Assembly: GCA_036346355.1 (NCBI GenBank)
Contig: CM070580.1
Coordinates: 63,318,854-63,382,853 of the forward strand
Direction: 5' to 3'
Origin: Rhipidocladum racemiflorum
Lineage: Eukaryota; Streptophyta; Magnoliopsida; Poales; Poaceae
Length of the DNA stretch: 64,000 bases
A program made the position numbers and the translations under genes. Under the pieces are notes generated by a model. The model ran no database searches. It was not told the origin of the DNA and saw only the letters and a program-made list of their open reading frames with translations. Position 1 is the stretch's first letter, and each line of letters begins with the position of its first letter. Positions 45,199 to 62,005 of this stretch are shown piece by piece.

Positions 45199-45762
45199 CG
45201 TACGGGGTAACCTAGGGGTGTCACTGCACCTCGGTGAAACGGACAACTCCGCGTGCCACGTGACGGAGACGTCGTACAACACAACTACATGACCCGCATA
45301 GGGGAGTCCTAAGAGGTAACACACGTCCTGCAGCATCGGAGCCATCTCTCCGCAGGGCATGTGGAACGTGTGCGTCTCCGGTCTCCACTGGTCGACGAGT
45401 GCGGTCAGCAGGGACTAGTAATACCCGAACTGTGGGACATGGTTGCCCTCCCCTGGGGCAGTGGTCTGCTCTACCATCCTAAATAGCAGAAGTAAGCCAG
45501 CCGCTTGTAACCTGTATGTAGTGTGTAGCGTCGTCAAAATTGTATTCACAGGTAAGTACATGTACATAAAAGAGTAAGAAGCGTTGGCAGCTTATCGTGG
45601 AACCCAGCGTGGGTCGATGCGAAGCATCTCGTTCGGCACCCAAGGTCGCAGTGTCGCTAGCTGTCGGTTCTGAACTGCGGAGAACCTAGACCGGTGGGTC
45701 GCATCCACGGTCTGGTCTAGCAGCTCAGGGCAAGCATTAGCAACATGCCCAGCTCCCGCCAT

Positions 45763-45983
45763 CGCCGCTTGTTACAAAGCAAATACAACAAACTGATCAA
45801 TAATTAAATGTTACACATTACAACTACCAAAAATTAAATGAAAAAATGAAATACCGCGTATTTAAATATATAAAAATTACTTGGCGGGAAGAATAATTAA
45901 CTGGTATCTATTGAAGTACATGAAGTAAAGAAATACATGTAGAAAGCAAAAACAACAAACAGGACATAAAATGTTACACATTA
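45763..45983. repeat. direct repeat pair flanking solo LTR B
   Basis: ACACATTACAACTACCAAAA...TTAATTAACTGGT...GAAGTAAAGAAATA is found at ~45810-45940 and again at ~47450-47600, on either side of the solo LTR. These appear to be an older short duplication of MULE interior DNA. No gene is seen. Confidence 0.6.
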
Positions 45984-47449
45984 TGTGAAATCATGTGATG
46001 AAAAATTGGCTTAATGATGAATTTGGTATTGCAAAGTGGTTGTTCTCATGTCATGTGTGGTGTGTGTGCATGTGCTATTTCAGATGATTATTTGATATGC
46101 TTGTTATAGCATGGTAATTGTTTTGCTTGATGCAATGCGCTCGTGTGAGTGGTTGCATGAATTGATCTTGAATCAAGTCGTGGACTTGTGCTCGTACACG
46201 GTTGTGTGTTTGTTCATGTGCAGGTGTTGCTTGAGGTCGAACGTGATCGGTGACGGGACCAGAACTAGGTTCATGGAGGAACTGAGGTTCGGGACTAGGT
46301 TCAGGGAGGAATCGAGGTCTTGGTGGTCAAGGATGTCATGCGGCGCGTTCGGACTAGAGAACGGTGCACGTGATTGCTAGTGAGTCACGTGAGTACGGCA
46401 GGTGGGCCGTACGCGTGCAGTTGTATTCGTTTTGAGGTAGTTTGCATGTATTGGACCATGTTGGGCCAAGTGGATATGCATGCGAACTCTTCTAGGGTTT
46501 TCTTATAAATAGAGGGGGTGTCCCCTGTTTATTGTGCTTGGGAGATTAGGGTTTGTACTCTTTTGTTTGGAGTACTATTAGACACAAAGATTTGGAAGCC
46601 GTACAAAACACGAGGAAAAATTATTGAGAAACAATTTGGTGTACGCGTCGTGCGCTCGGTCACCCTCCTGGCGTTTTCGTCGTCGTTGCATATGCGTATG
46701 CTCGTGTTCCTGGCCGGCATCTGATTGGATGCTAATTGCTTTACAAAAACAAAGGAGCGGCAGTTGGGCCGTGTTGCTACTTCATGTCCTCGCGAGTGAA
46801 GCACAACATTGGCTGTGCAAAGTAGCAATCAAAGCTCTCGGTGCTGGGCAAAGGAAAGGATCAGCAGCAGCAGATCGCTCCCACCCGAAGGTAGTTCGGC
46901 TGCTACAGTAACCCACATGAACAGTAACTCGAGAAGTTGCTACAATGATTTGCCGGTAATCTAGATTCTTGTTTGTCACTTATCTTGATCCTAGATTGAT
47001 TCATTATTTCGTTATAATAGTTTTGATTTGATCTAATCAAATCTTCCTAGAGCATTAAGTAATTGATCTAAAAAGTTTGATTGGTTAATTCTTCATAGAT
47101 TTTGTTTAATCACAAAATTAGGGTTTAATTAATTCGCGTTACTTTTGGAACAGTCAACTTGCGAAGCTTATAACTTTTGATCCGTAGATCCGATTGAGTC
47201 GATTCTTGTTGGGTTAGTTTCTAAATTGAATCTAGTTTGTACAGTAAAAATTTCACATCAATTGGACGGTTGGTTCTCCGGGAATTCACGATTTAATGAA
47301 CGTCTATCAATATGTTTTTGCGTGAAATCGAAGCGATTATTTGATTCCGAGTTGGGGTGAATTTTTAATAGATCAAAAATTTTATTTTAGCTTCCGCGCA
47401 ATCATTCACCCCCCTTCTGATTGCTATACTAGTATATATCGATCCTACA
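45984..47449 (+). mobile_element. solo LTR (1,466 bp), family A copy 2
   Basis: Starts TGTGAAATCATGTGATG and ends TATCGATCCTACA, with CATTA duplicated at 45979-45983 and 47450-47454. Same family as 36324-38057; shared landmarks include CAAGTCGTGGACTTGTGCTC, GGTTCATGGAGGA and CAATCATTCACCCCCC. It lacks the internal tandem block of the other copy. Confidence 0.9.
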
Positions 47450-47786
47450 CATTACAACTACCAAAATTAAATGAGAAATAACTAAATGTTGCATATGTAA
47501 ATATATGTTCGATCGTGCACATAACATCACAAATTACATGACTGGAACAATAATTAACTGGTACATATTGAAGTGCGTGAAGTAAAGAAATATATTTAGA
47601 AATATATGAAATAAAATTACAATATCCACAATTATGACGCGCCTCAGACTCATCCATATCGTTTTGAATACGTCGTGTCCTTCGATGCCCGACCTTCTGC
47701 TTCAACATTTGGATGTCCGGTACCCATCGATGCTCTGAAGGGGGGCTGTTGTGAATGATCCATCCACTCGGTATCCATACACCTCG

Positions 47787-48296
47787 TTATGCCTCCACGA
47801 CTGGCTCCTCGCCCCCCCCCCCAATCCCCTCGCCACCGCCAATCTCGTGTCCCCCGTCTCCGGGCTCCTCGCCACATTCATCATCGCATTCTTGCATATT
47901 TGTCTTCCCTTGCTCCATAATATCTACCCCGATATCACGAACTTCTGGCACCGATGGAGCTACTTGGTACCACTGTACTAGCAACATGAGCTGCCTGCCC
48001 CGCTCTACGACAAACCCAACACAGCTCCTCCATGATGATATCGCGTTAATAGGAATCAACTTTCCATAAAAATAGTGTTGCGCACGGTTTACTACTGCTG
48101 TAACCCGCAGCCGAACAGTCTGGGCATCCAAATTGAACATTCGAGACATCCACTCCGACAAAGTCCTGTATGTCTTATCGCTCGGTCTAGATATATCCCG
48201 TATGACTCTTGAAAATGCTGACAAATCCACTCCATCCGCCCCATGTGCTATCTCCCCATCTTCATAATATATTTGAAAATACAATTTCTCCGACAT
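47787..48296 (-). pseudogene. MULE transposase N-terminal region
   Basis: A 169-codon frame from the ATG at 48296: MSEKLYFQIYYEDGEIAHGA, VDLSAFSRVI, RTLSEWMSRMF, AVVNRAQHYFYGKLIPI and WRSCVGFVVERGRQLMLLVQ, then an acidic and Gly-rich tail. Plant MULE transposases commonly begin with such a PB1-like segment and acidic linker. The zinc-finger, catalytic (DDE) and SWIM parts that should follow are absent; a TAA and a C-run (47811-47824) end the frame. So this is only the start of a transposase gene. Confidence 0.75.
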
Positions 48297-48889
48297 ACTG
48301 CCTACAACGTCGGACCGAGAAATTCATCAGTTGTCCATCTAACTGTGTCATGTATTACCATATAAATGTTACATTATCGTATGTCATTGACTTACTCCTC
48401 GTCATTTCTGTTATATATTTTCAAAAAAAAATTTACTCTAGTAATTCGACTACTCATTTTTTTTACTACGAATTAATACTATATATTAATAATTTTTTCT
48501 AACCTTAAAAACTGCATATCTACATGATATGGTTAGCCTACCATGTTTTCGAAACTTCCTTTAATTTCTACGTCGCAATTTTCGAAACTTTACCCGCACA
48601 ACATATGGCTAGCCTACCATGTTTCATCTTAATATTAAAATTTCATTACTACATAATCCTACCACATTACAATTCTAAATATTGCCTAATGCATTATTTG
48701 CATAAAAAAAATTTCGGACTTACCTCTACAAAAATGACGAATCTACTTTCTTCGAATCCTTTTCTAATTTTTCTCACTTTTTTCCCTCTCTTTTTCCTCT
48801 CCTCTCTTTTCTTTTCTCTCCTCTTCTCCTCCTCCGGCTATCATTGGTCTTCTGCCTCTCGACGAAATGAGTGACAAACGAGGGGGCTT
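48297..48889. other. MULE interior, no gene seen
   Basis: AT-rich DNA with pyrimidine runs (48770-48835, CTCTTTTCCTCTCC). This is presumably the upstream region of the transposase remnant. It has no domain match. Confidence 0.45.
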
Positions 48890-49110
48890 GGGGGACTTGA
48901 AGACCTCCTGTCGCCCGAGGAAGGGACGATCGCCCGTGGTTGGGGCGATAGGTGGCCTACCGTTACTCTACTGTGGAGTTATGTTCCTATCGCCCTAATA
49001 GGGGCGATCACCCCATATTGGGGCGACGGGAGCCCATTTTCGTAATTTTTTTTCCTATTGATTATTTTCGAAAAAAAAATTAAAATAAATATTAAATAAA
49101 AAAATTTCTC
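48890..49110. repeat. right terminal inverted repeat of MULE-like element
   Basis: Contains CTATCGCCCTAATAGGGGCG and ATCACCCCATATTGGGGCGA, then AGCCCATTTTCGTAATTTTT and AATATTAAATAAAAAAAT, the inverse of 39015-39130. Confidence 0.78.
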
Positions 49111-49493
49111 AGTGTATTGGCAATAAAATTCTTCCCGTGTATGACCTCCTCTCTTAGGTTACGCAAGTGCTTGCTTAGATTCAGTGCAAAAACAAAAAAC
49201 TAGTCATTCTTATTTTCGGATTGTGCAAGAGCACCAAGCTGCTTCTTTTTTTTTTTTCCTGAGCATATAACCAAGAACAGGCAAAAATCGAGTGAGAAAG
49301 AGTGGGGAAAAAAAAGATCTTTTGACAACATGGAGAAGATTTTTTTTCCATGGCAAAAGCCCAAGCGTCTCTTTGAGCTTTGTTTTGTCCCTTAGCTAAA
49401 AAATCAGGCAGGCCATCCCAAATTCTCAATTGCATCATCCACCCTGCCGTTGCCACCTCCCCACCACACGCGCGCACTCACATCCATCCATGC

Positions 49494-49502
49494 TTATATA
49501 TG
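49494..49502 (+). promoter_or_regulatory. candidate TATA box of the PIFI-like gene
   Basis: TTATATATG in CATGCTTATATATGCC, about 115-120 bases before the ATG at 49617, which leaves room for a leader of about 90 bases. Confidence 0.6.
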
Positions 49503-49616
49503 CCTCCTACACAAACTCGGGCACAAGCAACTCATCTTTCGATTCAATCACACCTGCGAAACACAAAGCAATTACTCCAGGTTGGCTAGGCTGACAGTAT
49601 ACCATCAGGAGGCACG

Positions 49617-55475
<5,859 letters not shown>

Positions 55476-56849
55476 ATCGAGTAGCAGGATGTATAGTGTA
55501 TGGGCGTGGCTGCCGTCTCCTGTCATTTGTAAAAAAAGAAACTGTGATACACGAATAGCACATTGGTGAGTAAAGAGGGTTATCCTGCAGAACTACAGCC
55601 CTAGTTTTCTCTGGATTGACTTGTAACCGATCTTCAGAAACTCTCGTCAAGCAGCAAGGCAGAACTAGAGAAAAAATCATCGGGGTTCACCATTTCATCA
55701 TATATATGATAACAAATTATTATTCTTACCATTTGCTTGTTATTTGCCTTCCGGTGTCACAAGATTAAATCAAGGGGTTCACATATACTATATATATAAA
55801 CTAGCATACAATAATTTTTTTATATATAGACTAATATACACTGATTTCTTTTTTGACCCGGTGTCCTGTGACACCGGGTAAATACATGCAGTTCCGCCCC
55901 TGCAAGCAACAAGGCAGAACTTTTGACGAAACACAAGACATACCCTTCTGAATTTCTGATTTGCGAATTTCCCACCCAGCTAGCTACTCTGTGAATCACC
56001 CTTCAAGCCTTGCATATCTGATTATGACGTCGACACGCCCAGAACATATGTTTAAAAGAGAAACCTTTTCCAACTGGAAATATCCCCTGGAAATCCTCAC
56101 ACGTGTTGTTGAATGAGACCCTGGCGACCTTTCGAATCTTATCTGTGCAAATCCTATCCAACTCTTCACATGAAAAGCCACAAGCTAACGTTTGACAAAA
56201 TGCAATTGGTTTGCACCAGATACTTCTCCAACACACACACACGCACGAAACAATGTAGTTGCCTGACTAACGTTGCGTGTAAATTTATACACGGAGCTGG
56301 AAACGCAACAATATAAACCTCACTATCAACCAACCCTTCACTGATTTTTCCCACTATTGAAAGGCCGTCGATCACCTCACAAATCTGCGAGGCAGAACTA
56401 TCAACCACTTGAAGAAACAATATTGCTCATGTCCACTACCAGATTAGGCCAGCAAAACAAGCACTTAGGGAGGTTAAAATCCACAAGGTATTAACATAAC
56501 TCAGCTGCAACTACATGTGTGCTATGATCCCAGCAAGCTGATGCAATGCTACCATGCAATCAGATCACGGTTCCAGAGTGCAAGGCAGCACACCATGCCT
56601 TAAGGTAACATAACATCATCGTGTATCGGTTTACTACAACTTCGCTTATATTGAAGTAGCACAGATCATTTTAACTACAGGAGCGTCGACGTCTAGTTGC
56701 AGCACAAAGCCCTTCATGTCGAGTGGCTTAGCAGCTTAGCCCCCACCAACCTAGCGCTTCAAGGATTCCTCCACAATGAGCTCATCAACTCCTCAGTCCT
56801 CCTAGCCGTTTCAACACGAAGTGAATAACAATAAGTCTATAGTACATGT
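55476..56849. other. PIFI 3' flank, unassigned
   Basis: No gene is assigned. Between 55996 and 56420 the minus strand holds two overlapping open frames (79 and 84 codons) of ordinary amino-acid composition with no recognised domain. 55680-55910 carries MITE-like debris (CCGGTGTC...GACACCGG). Confidence 0.4.
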
Positions 56850-57557
56850 TAGGAAGTCTGGAGAAGTGCATGGTTTTTCCTTCAAATCTCACCTTCCGTC
56901 AGGTAAGTTCCGCCTGATTGTGAAGGGGATTGTTGATCTATAAGTTTTGTGCTGAGTGATTTGCCAAGAAATAGAATACGTGCATGTGTGCATGTGTGTT
57001 GCAGGCGGCCTGGCAGGCCAAGGAGCGCATGCGGCCAGGTGGGTCGAGCGCGCAGAAGGAGCACAGGCGGTCAGGTGGGTCGGGTTGAACAATGCTTTGA
57101 TATAAAAAGGGAAGACCAATAGTGTGAAGGGGGTGTTAGTACTAGGGTTTCCAAAGAAAAAAAAACAAAAAAAAAGGGGACGGCGGTTGGCTGCGAACGG
57201 GCGAAGGAGCGAGCGAAGAAACAGCGATCGGCGTTCAAGAATCGCGAGCTACAGTACCCGTGCTACAGTACTTCACTACAGTGCTGGCGGAAGATCGAAC
57301 AAATTGCGCAGCAGAGAAATTAAGAAAAGGGAAGAGAGAGATTAAAGATAATCAGGTGAGGATTTGTGCTTTCATGTAAAGGAACATCAACGTGCAATAA
57401 AGATTGGTGATTTAGGTATATGATCTCTCTCATATTGTGACTGATTTTCTTATTTTAATCTCTTGGTTTAGTAATGTTTAATTATTTCTTCCGCTGTTTA
57501 GTGTCGATTAGCGTTTCTAGACTCTGTTTAGGGGTATTTAGCGCCAACGATCCTTCA
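56850..57557 (+). repeat. Copia-type LTR (left border uncertain)
   Basis: Ends CCAACGATCCTTCA immediately before a TGGTATCAGAGC primer site at 57560-57571. GATATAAAAAGGG near 57098 looks like the LTR promoter. GCTACAGTA repeats near 57248-57280 resemble those in solo LTR family A. A TGTTAGGAAG near 56848 could be the left end, but no partner LTR confirms it. Confidence 0.5.
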
Positions 57558-57559
57558 AT

Positions 57560-57571
57560 TGGTATCAGAGC
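57560..57571 (+). other. primer binding site (tRNA-iMet type)
   Basis: TGGTATCAGAGC, three bases after an LTR-like CA end and 37 bases before the gag start at 57609. Confidence 0.82.
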
Positions 57572-57608
57572 AAGGTTAGCTCTAGGTTTAATCTTGCGAT
57601 TAGGAGCT

Positions 57609-59636
57609 ATGACGCAGTTTAGTACTTTCTCCATGACTAAACCTCCTATATTTAATAGTGATGATTATCCGTATTGGAAAGTTCGTATGCAATTTTTCTT
57701 GCAATCTTAGAGTTATGAATTGTGGAAAGTGGTAGAAACTATGTACATGAAACTTGGTAATATTACCACTAAGGAACAAAAGGATCTTTTTACTCTGAAT
57801 CAAAAAGCAATGAGTTATTTTTATGGTGCTTTGTTTAAGGATGAGTTTAATAAGATTTATAGTCTGAAAATTGCTTATGAAATCTGGAAATCATTAAAAA
57901 CTACTCATGAGGGTACTAATGATGTCAAAAATACTAAGATTGAATTGTTTACTCGTGAGTATGAATTGTTTGCTATGAAAACTAGGGAAACCATTAATGA
58001 TTTTGCTGCTCGTTTTAATGAACTGGTTAACAAACTTACATCCCTTAGCAAGGTGCTTTCTCAAGAAGATCAATATCGAAAATTGCTTAGATCTTTTATA
58101 TCAAAAGGTATGGCACATTAAAATAACCTAAATCACTGAATCTAAGGACTTGAGTACATTGAAATTAGATGCTTTGCTTGGTTCCTTAAAAATATATGAG
58201 ATGGGTCTCAGTCAAATTGATCATAATGCTCATGATATTCCTATTGCTCTTGCCACTGTTGAGAAAAATAAACAAAAGATTTTTGAAAAGGAAACTCAAA
58301 AGAATGTTGATGATATGGATTTGGATGAACTTGCTAGTCTCTTATAAAAAATTTCATGTCATGAAAACTAAATTTGGAAAAAACAAAAAGAATCTTATCA
58401 AGTGTTTCAATTGCAAAGAACTTGGCCATTATCAGAGTGATTGTTCAAAAATTGTTAACGCTAACAAAAATTCTAGTCCTTTTTGAAAGAAGAAATTTCC
58501 AAGTTCCAAGATGAAGAGGTCACTTCAGAAAGCGTTCTTGAACATGGTGGAGGAGCTTGATCTTTCAGATGATGATGAGAACAATAATGATCCTTTGACT
58601 ACACTTGGAGAGGATGATGATATAACAGAAATTTGCCTTGTTGGGAGGGACGTTTGTCTTTGAACGTTGGAAAATGAAGACACTGATAATGAAGATGAAG
58701 ATGAGGTAAATGATTCTAAAACTCATGAAGCTTTTAAATTACAAGAACAAATTTGTAATAGATTGTTGAAAAAGTGCAAAGAGTTGAAGCTAAAAAATGA
58801 GAAACTTAAGATCGTTTCTAATAAAAAGAGTGAAAATTGTGATCATTGTGTAAAACTGAAAAGAAAAATTGTGCGACAAGTGAATTTTTACAGAAGTGAA
58901 AATGCTTTGCTAAAATCTAGTTCTTCTTCTTGTGTCAATTGCATAGTTTTGCAAAAAGAGATAGATTCTTTAAAGAATTCATTTGAAAACAATTCTTCCT
59001 CTTTGGAGAAACAAGTTCATGTGTAAGCAAAGGAATTTTCATGTGAGAACTTTGCTGGAATTAGAAAGAAATTAATTAAACTGAAGAAACGTCCTTACAC
59101 ATATCTTTGTACTCGATGCCCTGATCTAGCCCAACAAAACAATTACTTGAAAGCTACTTTAGAAAAGATGACAAATGGTGAGAAAAATTTAAACATGAAT
59201 TTAGATACCTCTAAATGCTCTTTTATGAAGGAAGGTGTAGGATATAAAAAGAACAACACTGATTTTTATCAGTTCTTTTGCATCCTTTTGATAATGTGAT
59301 GACTGAAAAGAAACTCATGGGATGTTTTGGGTGTGATAAATTTGGACACATGAAAGTAAATTGTTATGCTAATGTTGGCCCATAATATTGGGATACTTTT
59401 CATCGTGTGAACTGCTACAATTGTGGTAAATTTGGTCATTATGCTAGAAACTGTTCTGCTTTTCGTAATCATGGATATAAGTCAAATGAAATAAATTTAA
59501 GCAACATTACAATGCTCATTTTGGTATGAATAGACTTGTAAATCAAAGAAAATTGGTGTCTTGTGACCTTTCACTTGATAGCAATCAAATAGAAAGTTTT
59601 TCTCATGTAATCGGTGTTAAAACTGCTTGGGTTCCT
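57609..59636 (+). pseudogene. Copia gag, broken and cut short
   Basis: A start MTQFSTFSMTKPPIFNSDDY, a UBN2-type gag domain (YEIWKSLKTTHEGTNDVKNT, FAARFNELVNKL, STLKLDALLGSLKIYEM), a zinc knuckle CFNCKELGHYQSDC (~58402), an acidic stretch, a coiled coil (58730-59020) and two more knuckle-type motifs, CFGCDKFGHMKVNC and CYNCGKFGHYARNC (~59312-59460). Stops occur at 57708, near 58121, 58346, 58484, 58661 and 59024. No protease or pol follows, because another LTR-like sequence begins at 59637. The strong A/T bias is unlike the GC-rich host genes. Confidence 0.85.
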
Positions 59637-60505
59637 GTAACACCCCAATTTTTGCTTTTCTTGTATTTAATTGGTATTTTGAATTTTTTGGAATTTATTT
59701 GGAGTTAATTTAAATTAAGCCTTTTACTTAATTATTTAAATATTTAAAAGTTTTAAATAAATTCTTGTTGGAAATATTTTATTTGGGTCCAAAATGCACT
59801 AAAATGTTTTCCAGAATTTTTCTGGAATTTTTCTGAGCTTTTTGCTATTTTCTTGGATTAATTAAAATACTAGGAATTATTTTTAAATTATTAATCGCTG
59901 GTAAATAACCGACTCGGTCGGTTACTGTTGAACCAACCGAGCCCGACCCGCACCCGACCCGAACCTAACCCTAACCGATCCCGCCGTTAGATCGAGATCC
60001 AACGACTGAGCGTTGTCCACGTCGGCGCGCACGCACGTGACCGCCGATCGTGTCCACGTGGACGTCCGCGATGCGGCCAAATCGCTCGTCCGTGTGGGCG
60101 TCGGACTCCGCCGCTGTAGCTGACCCGGTCTCGGTGGTTGGGCTTTTCCCGCACATCGAGGGCCCTATTTAAGGCGCCGCCAGCCGCGTTGGATGCCCTT
60201 TTCCACGCCCCCTCTTTGCCCTAAAGCGCCGCCACCTAGATCGTAAAGACACCACCGCAATCACTCGACGACGTCTAGAAGGGCGCCGCCGTCTTCTTCG
60301 TGTGATTTCTACCGTCGAGAAGCCGTCTTGAGCGAGGGTGAACCCAGATCCAGAACCCCCAGGGCGAGACGCGTCAACCACAACCTTCCACATCGCCGGA
60401 GAACGTCCCAAACGCCATTCCGCAAGTCGTCGTCCCCAGCTCTGGCAACCCGCGCCACCGCGACTTCGCCGACGCTCGCGAGCTCTCTACACCGTCCGAT
60501 CCTAG
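59637..60505 (+). mobile_element. LTR-like sequence starting TGTAACACCCC
   Basis: TGTAACACCCCAATTTTTGC begins abruptly inside the Copia gag. AT-rich to about 59900, then a GC-rich part with CTATTTAAGGCGCC (TATA-like, ~60163). This fits an LTR of another retroelement, but no CA end, primer site or duplication was found on the right. Confidence 0.45.
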
Positions 60506-60507
60506 GT

Positions 60508-60574
60508 AAATTAATCTTGACTTAATGAGATATAATTTTGAATGTCGGAAATTAATCTTGACTTAATGAGATAT
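60508..60574. repeat. 26-bp direct repeat
   Basis: AAATTAATCTTGACTTAATG plus AGATAT occurs at 60508-60533 and 60549-60574, 41 bases apart. It could be a local duplication at the right border of the LTR-like sequence. Confidence 0.8.
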
Positions 60575-61336
60575 GGAACCTATTTTGAAAAAGTGTCATG
60601 TGTTATTGATGATGTTGATGGCACGTGGTGCATGGTAATCAACCGGGGTGATAAAATGATTTAGACTGTGGCAAGTGGCAATATTGTTCTGGTGGGCCAA
60701 GGTGTGGCTGCAACAACATGTCTGTAATGGGACAGATTGAACTCAACAAGTTACCAAGTCTTAACATATGATATATCGAGGTAAACTAAGCTGTGTGCGT
60801 GGATGGGAAAAATATGTGTTGCAGTGGCTCCATATCTTAAACAGTTGTTGTTCCTAGTCTAACAATGAGTCTCTCCTATTTTTCTGCTCTGAGTGAGGAT
60901 GGAATAGTGAGACCAGGCTTATCAGGAGTGTTTATGTTTAGATAGAGTTTCTGAAAGGTTTTGTTATGATCTTCTTAGTCGAATATTGATGAGTACGTGT
61001 TATTGTCAACACTATAAGATTGATCATATCTTTAAGGGTGCAATGTATAACCTCTGCAATCCCTATTTGAATAACTGTATCCGCAATTATGGACAATGCT
61101 CGAGAATTTCACATAAGGGGTGGATTTTATAAAACTGAACATGGAAATGGAAACTGCATGCCAATGAAAGAAAAGAAATTGGATTAAGTTGTGTGCCAGT
61201 GAAACATGAGAAATATCTGAGAATATTGTTATTACATTTATTTGTTTTTTTTTTTACCTTTTGTTTTAATCTATTAATGTAATCATTTGCAAAATGCTGC
61301 TCTATTACAAAATCGATAGGTTATCCACTGAAGTTG
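60575..61336. other. unassigned spacer
   Basis: No gene, RNA gene or element ends recognised. Poly-T near 61240. Confidence 0.4.
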
Positions 61337-61339
61337 TTA

Positions 61340-61899
61340 GAGCATCTCCAGCAAGGGCCCCTAAAACAGGGTCCCTATTTTGGATTTAGGGGCTCCCCCT
61401 ATTTTTTGAGGCCTTGTTTTCAGAACACAAGTCCAGCAACAACCCCTAAATCTCAGCCCCTATTTTACTTTTTCTCCTATTTTGACATATCCACTATGTA
61501 TAATCTTCATTTGACACCACTAAAATTCAATCAAAAATATTTGTAATACATAAAACATAAGCATATTAACATTTACAATTTAAAAACATGATATTTCAAA
61601 TTTAAATTTAAAATTTTCAAAACATGATAAAATTTTCGAAGCCTCTCATGTATTTCCCTATCTTCAATAATAGGGGTTGTATTCGTGTACCTGGGAATTG
61701 GGGTTGAGGAGGCAAATTTAGGGGCCTCCTAATTTTAGGGGCTTGAGTTGGGGGCCCCTGGGAATTGGGGCTGAGGAGGCAAATTTAGGGGCCCCTACTT
61801 TTAGGGGCTTGAGTTGGGGCCCTGCTGGATCTGTTTTTTTTACTACACTCCCTATTTTAAGGTTTAGGGGCTGGTTTAGGGGCTCTGCTGGAGATGCTC
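61340..61899. mobile_element. PIF/Harbinger-type MITE
   Basis: 560 bp with ends GAGCATCTCCAGCA and TGCTGGAGATGCTC and 3-bp duplications TTA at 61337-61339 and 61900-61902. Inside, GGGAATTGGGGTTGAGGAGG with GCAAATTTAGGGGCC is tandemly doubled (~61690 and ~61758). Confidence 0.87.
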
Positions 61900-62005
61900 T
61901 TATTCTACTACAATTTAGTTAATGATTAAACCCTACCAGACCTAATATTTGGAAGTTATTCTACTACAATTTAGTTAACGATTAAACCCTACCAGACATA
62001 AAAAA
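61900..62005. repeat. tandem duplication next to the MITE
   Basis: TTATTCTACTACAATTTAGT followed by a GATTAAACCCTACCAGAC segment occurs twice, starting at 61900 and 61956. The first copy overlaps the right target duplication of the MITE. Confidence 0.85.

Larger units (their letters stand above)
41500..45762 (-). pseudogene. plant mobile domain (PMD, MAIN-like) gene, broken
   Basis: Read right to left: ATG at 45762; exon with LRPWVPNEMLRIDPRWVP; then LLTALVDQWRPETHTFHMPC and GEMAPMLQDVCYLLGLPYAG; LGERHGPTKAWLLQF; AYLLLLFGWVMFPSSHGNMV; WSWASAVLTATYRGLCDAVS and GCVLLLQFWFWESF; YPEFVREFDRIHDEDVQWTP; and SPHRVLRQFGLLQ. These are hallmarks of the aminotransferase-like plant mobile domain, found in host MAIN/MAIL proteins and in many transposons. 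It is dead: in-frame TAG codons (near 45420, 43692 and 43376), a 1,252-bp solo LTR and a 445-bp MITE interrupt it. Confidence 0.85.
39015..49110. mobile_element. ~10-kb MULE-like element carrying PMD and GRF genes
   Basis: The two ends are inverted copies. The left runs ATTTAATATTTATTTTTAAT, AAAATAATCAACG, AAAATGGGCTCC, then TCGCCCCAATATGGGGCGAT blocks; the right is the inverse, ending in AATATTAAATAAAAAAAT. Inside are a GRF-type zinc-finger gene (+), a plant mobile domain pseudogene (-) and the N-terminal part of a MULE transposase (-). Gene order and content fit grass Mutator-like elements. The rest of the transposase is gone, and five later insertions lie within it. No clear 9-10-bp target duplication was found, so the outer borders are uncertain by several bases. 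Confidence 0.72.

Noticed and set aside
39000..49120. A 9-bp target duplication for the MULE-like element
   Set aside because: The best candidates at the two borders (GCGAGCAAT and AGTGTATTG) do not match well.
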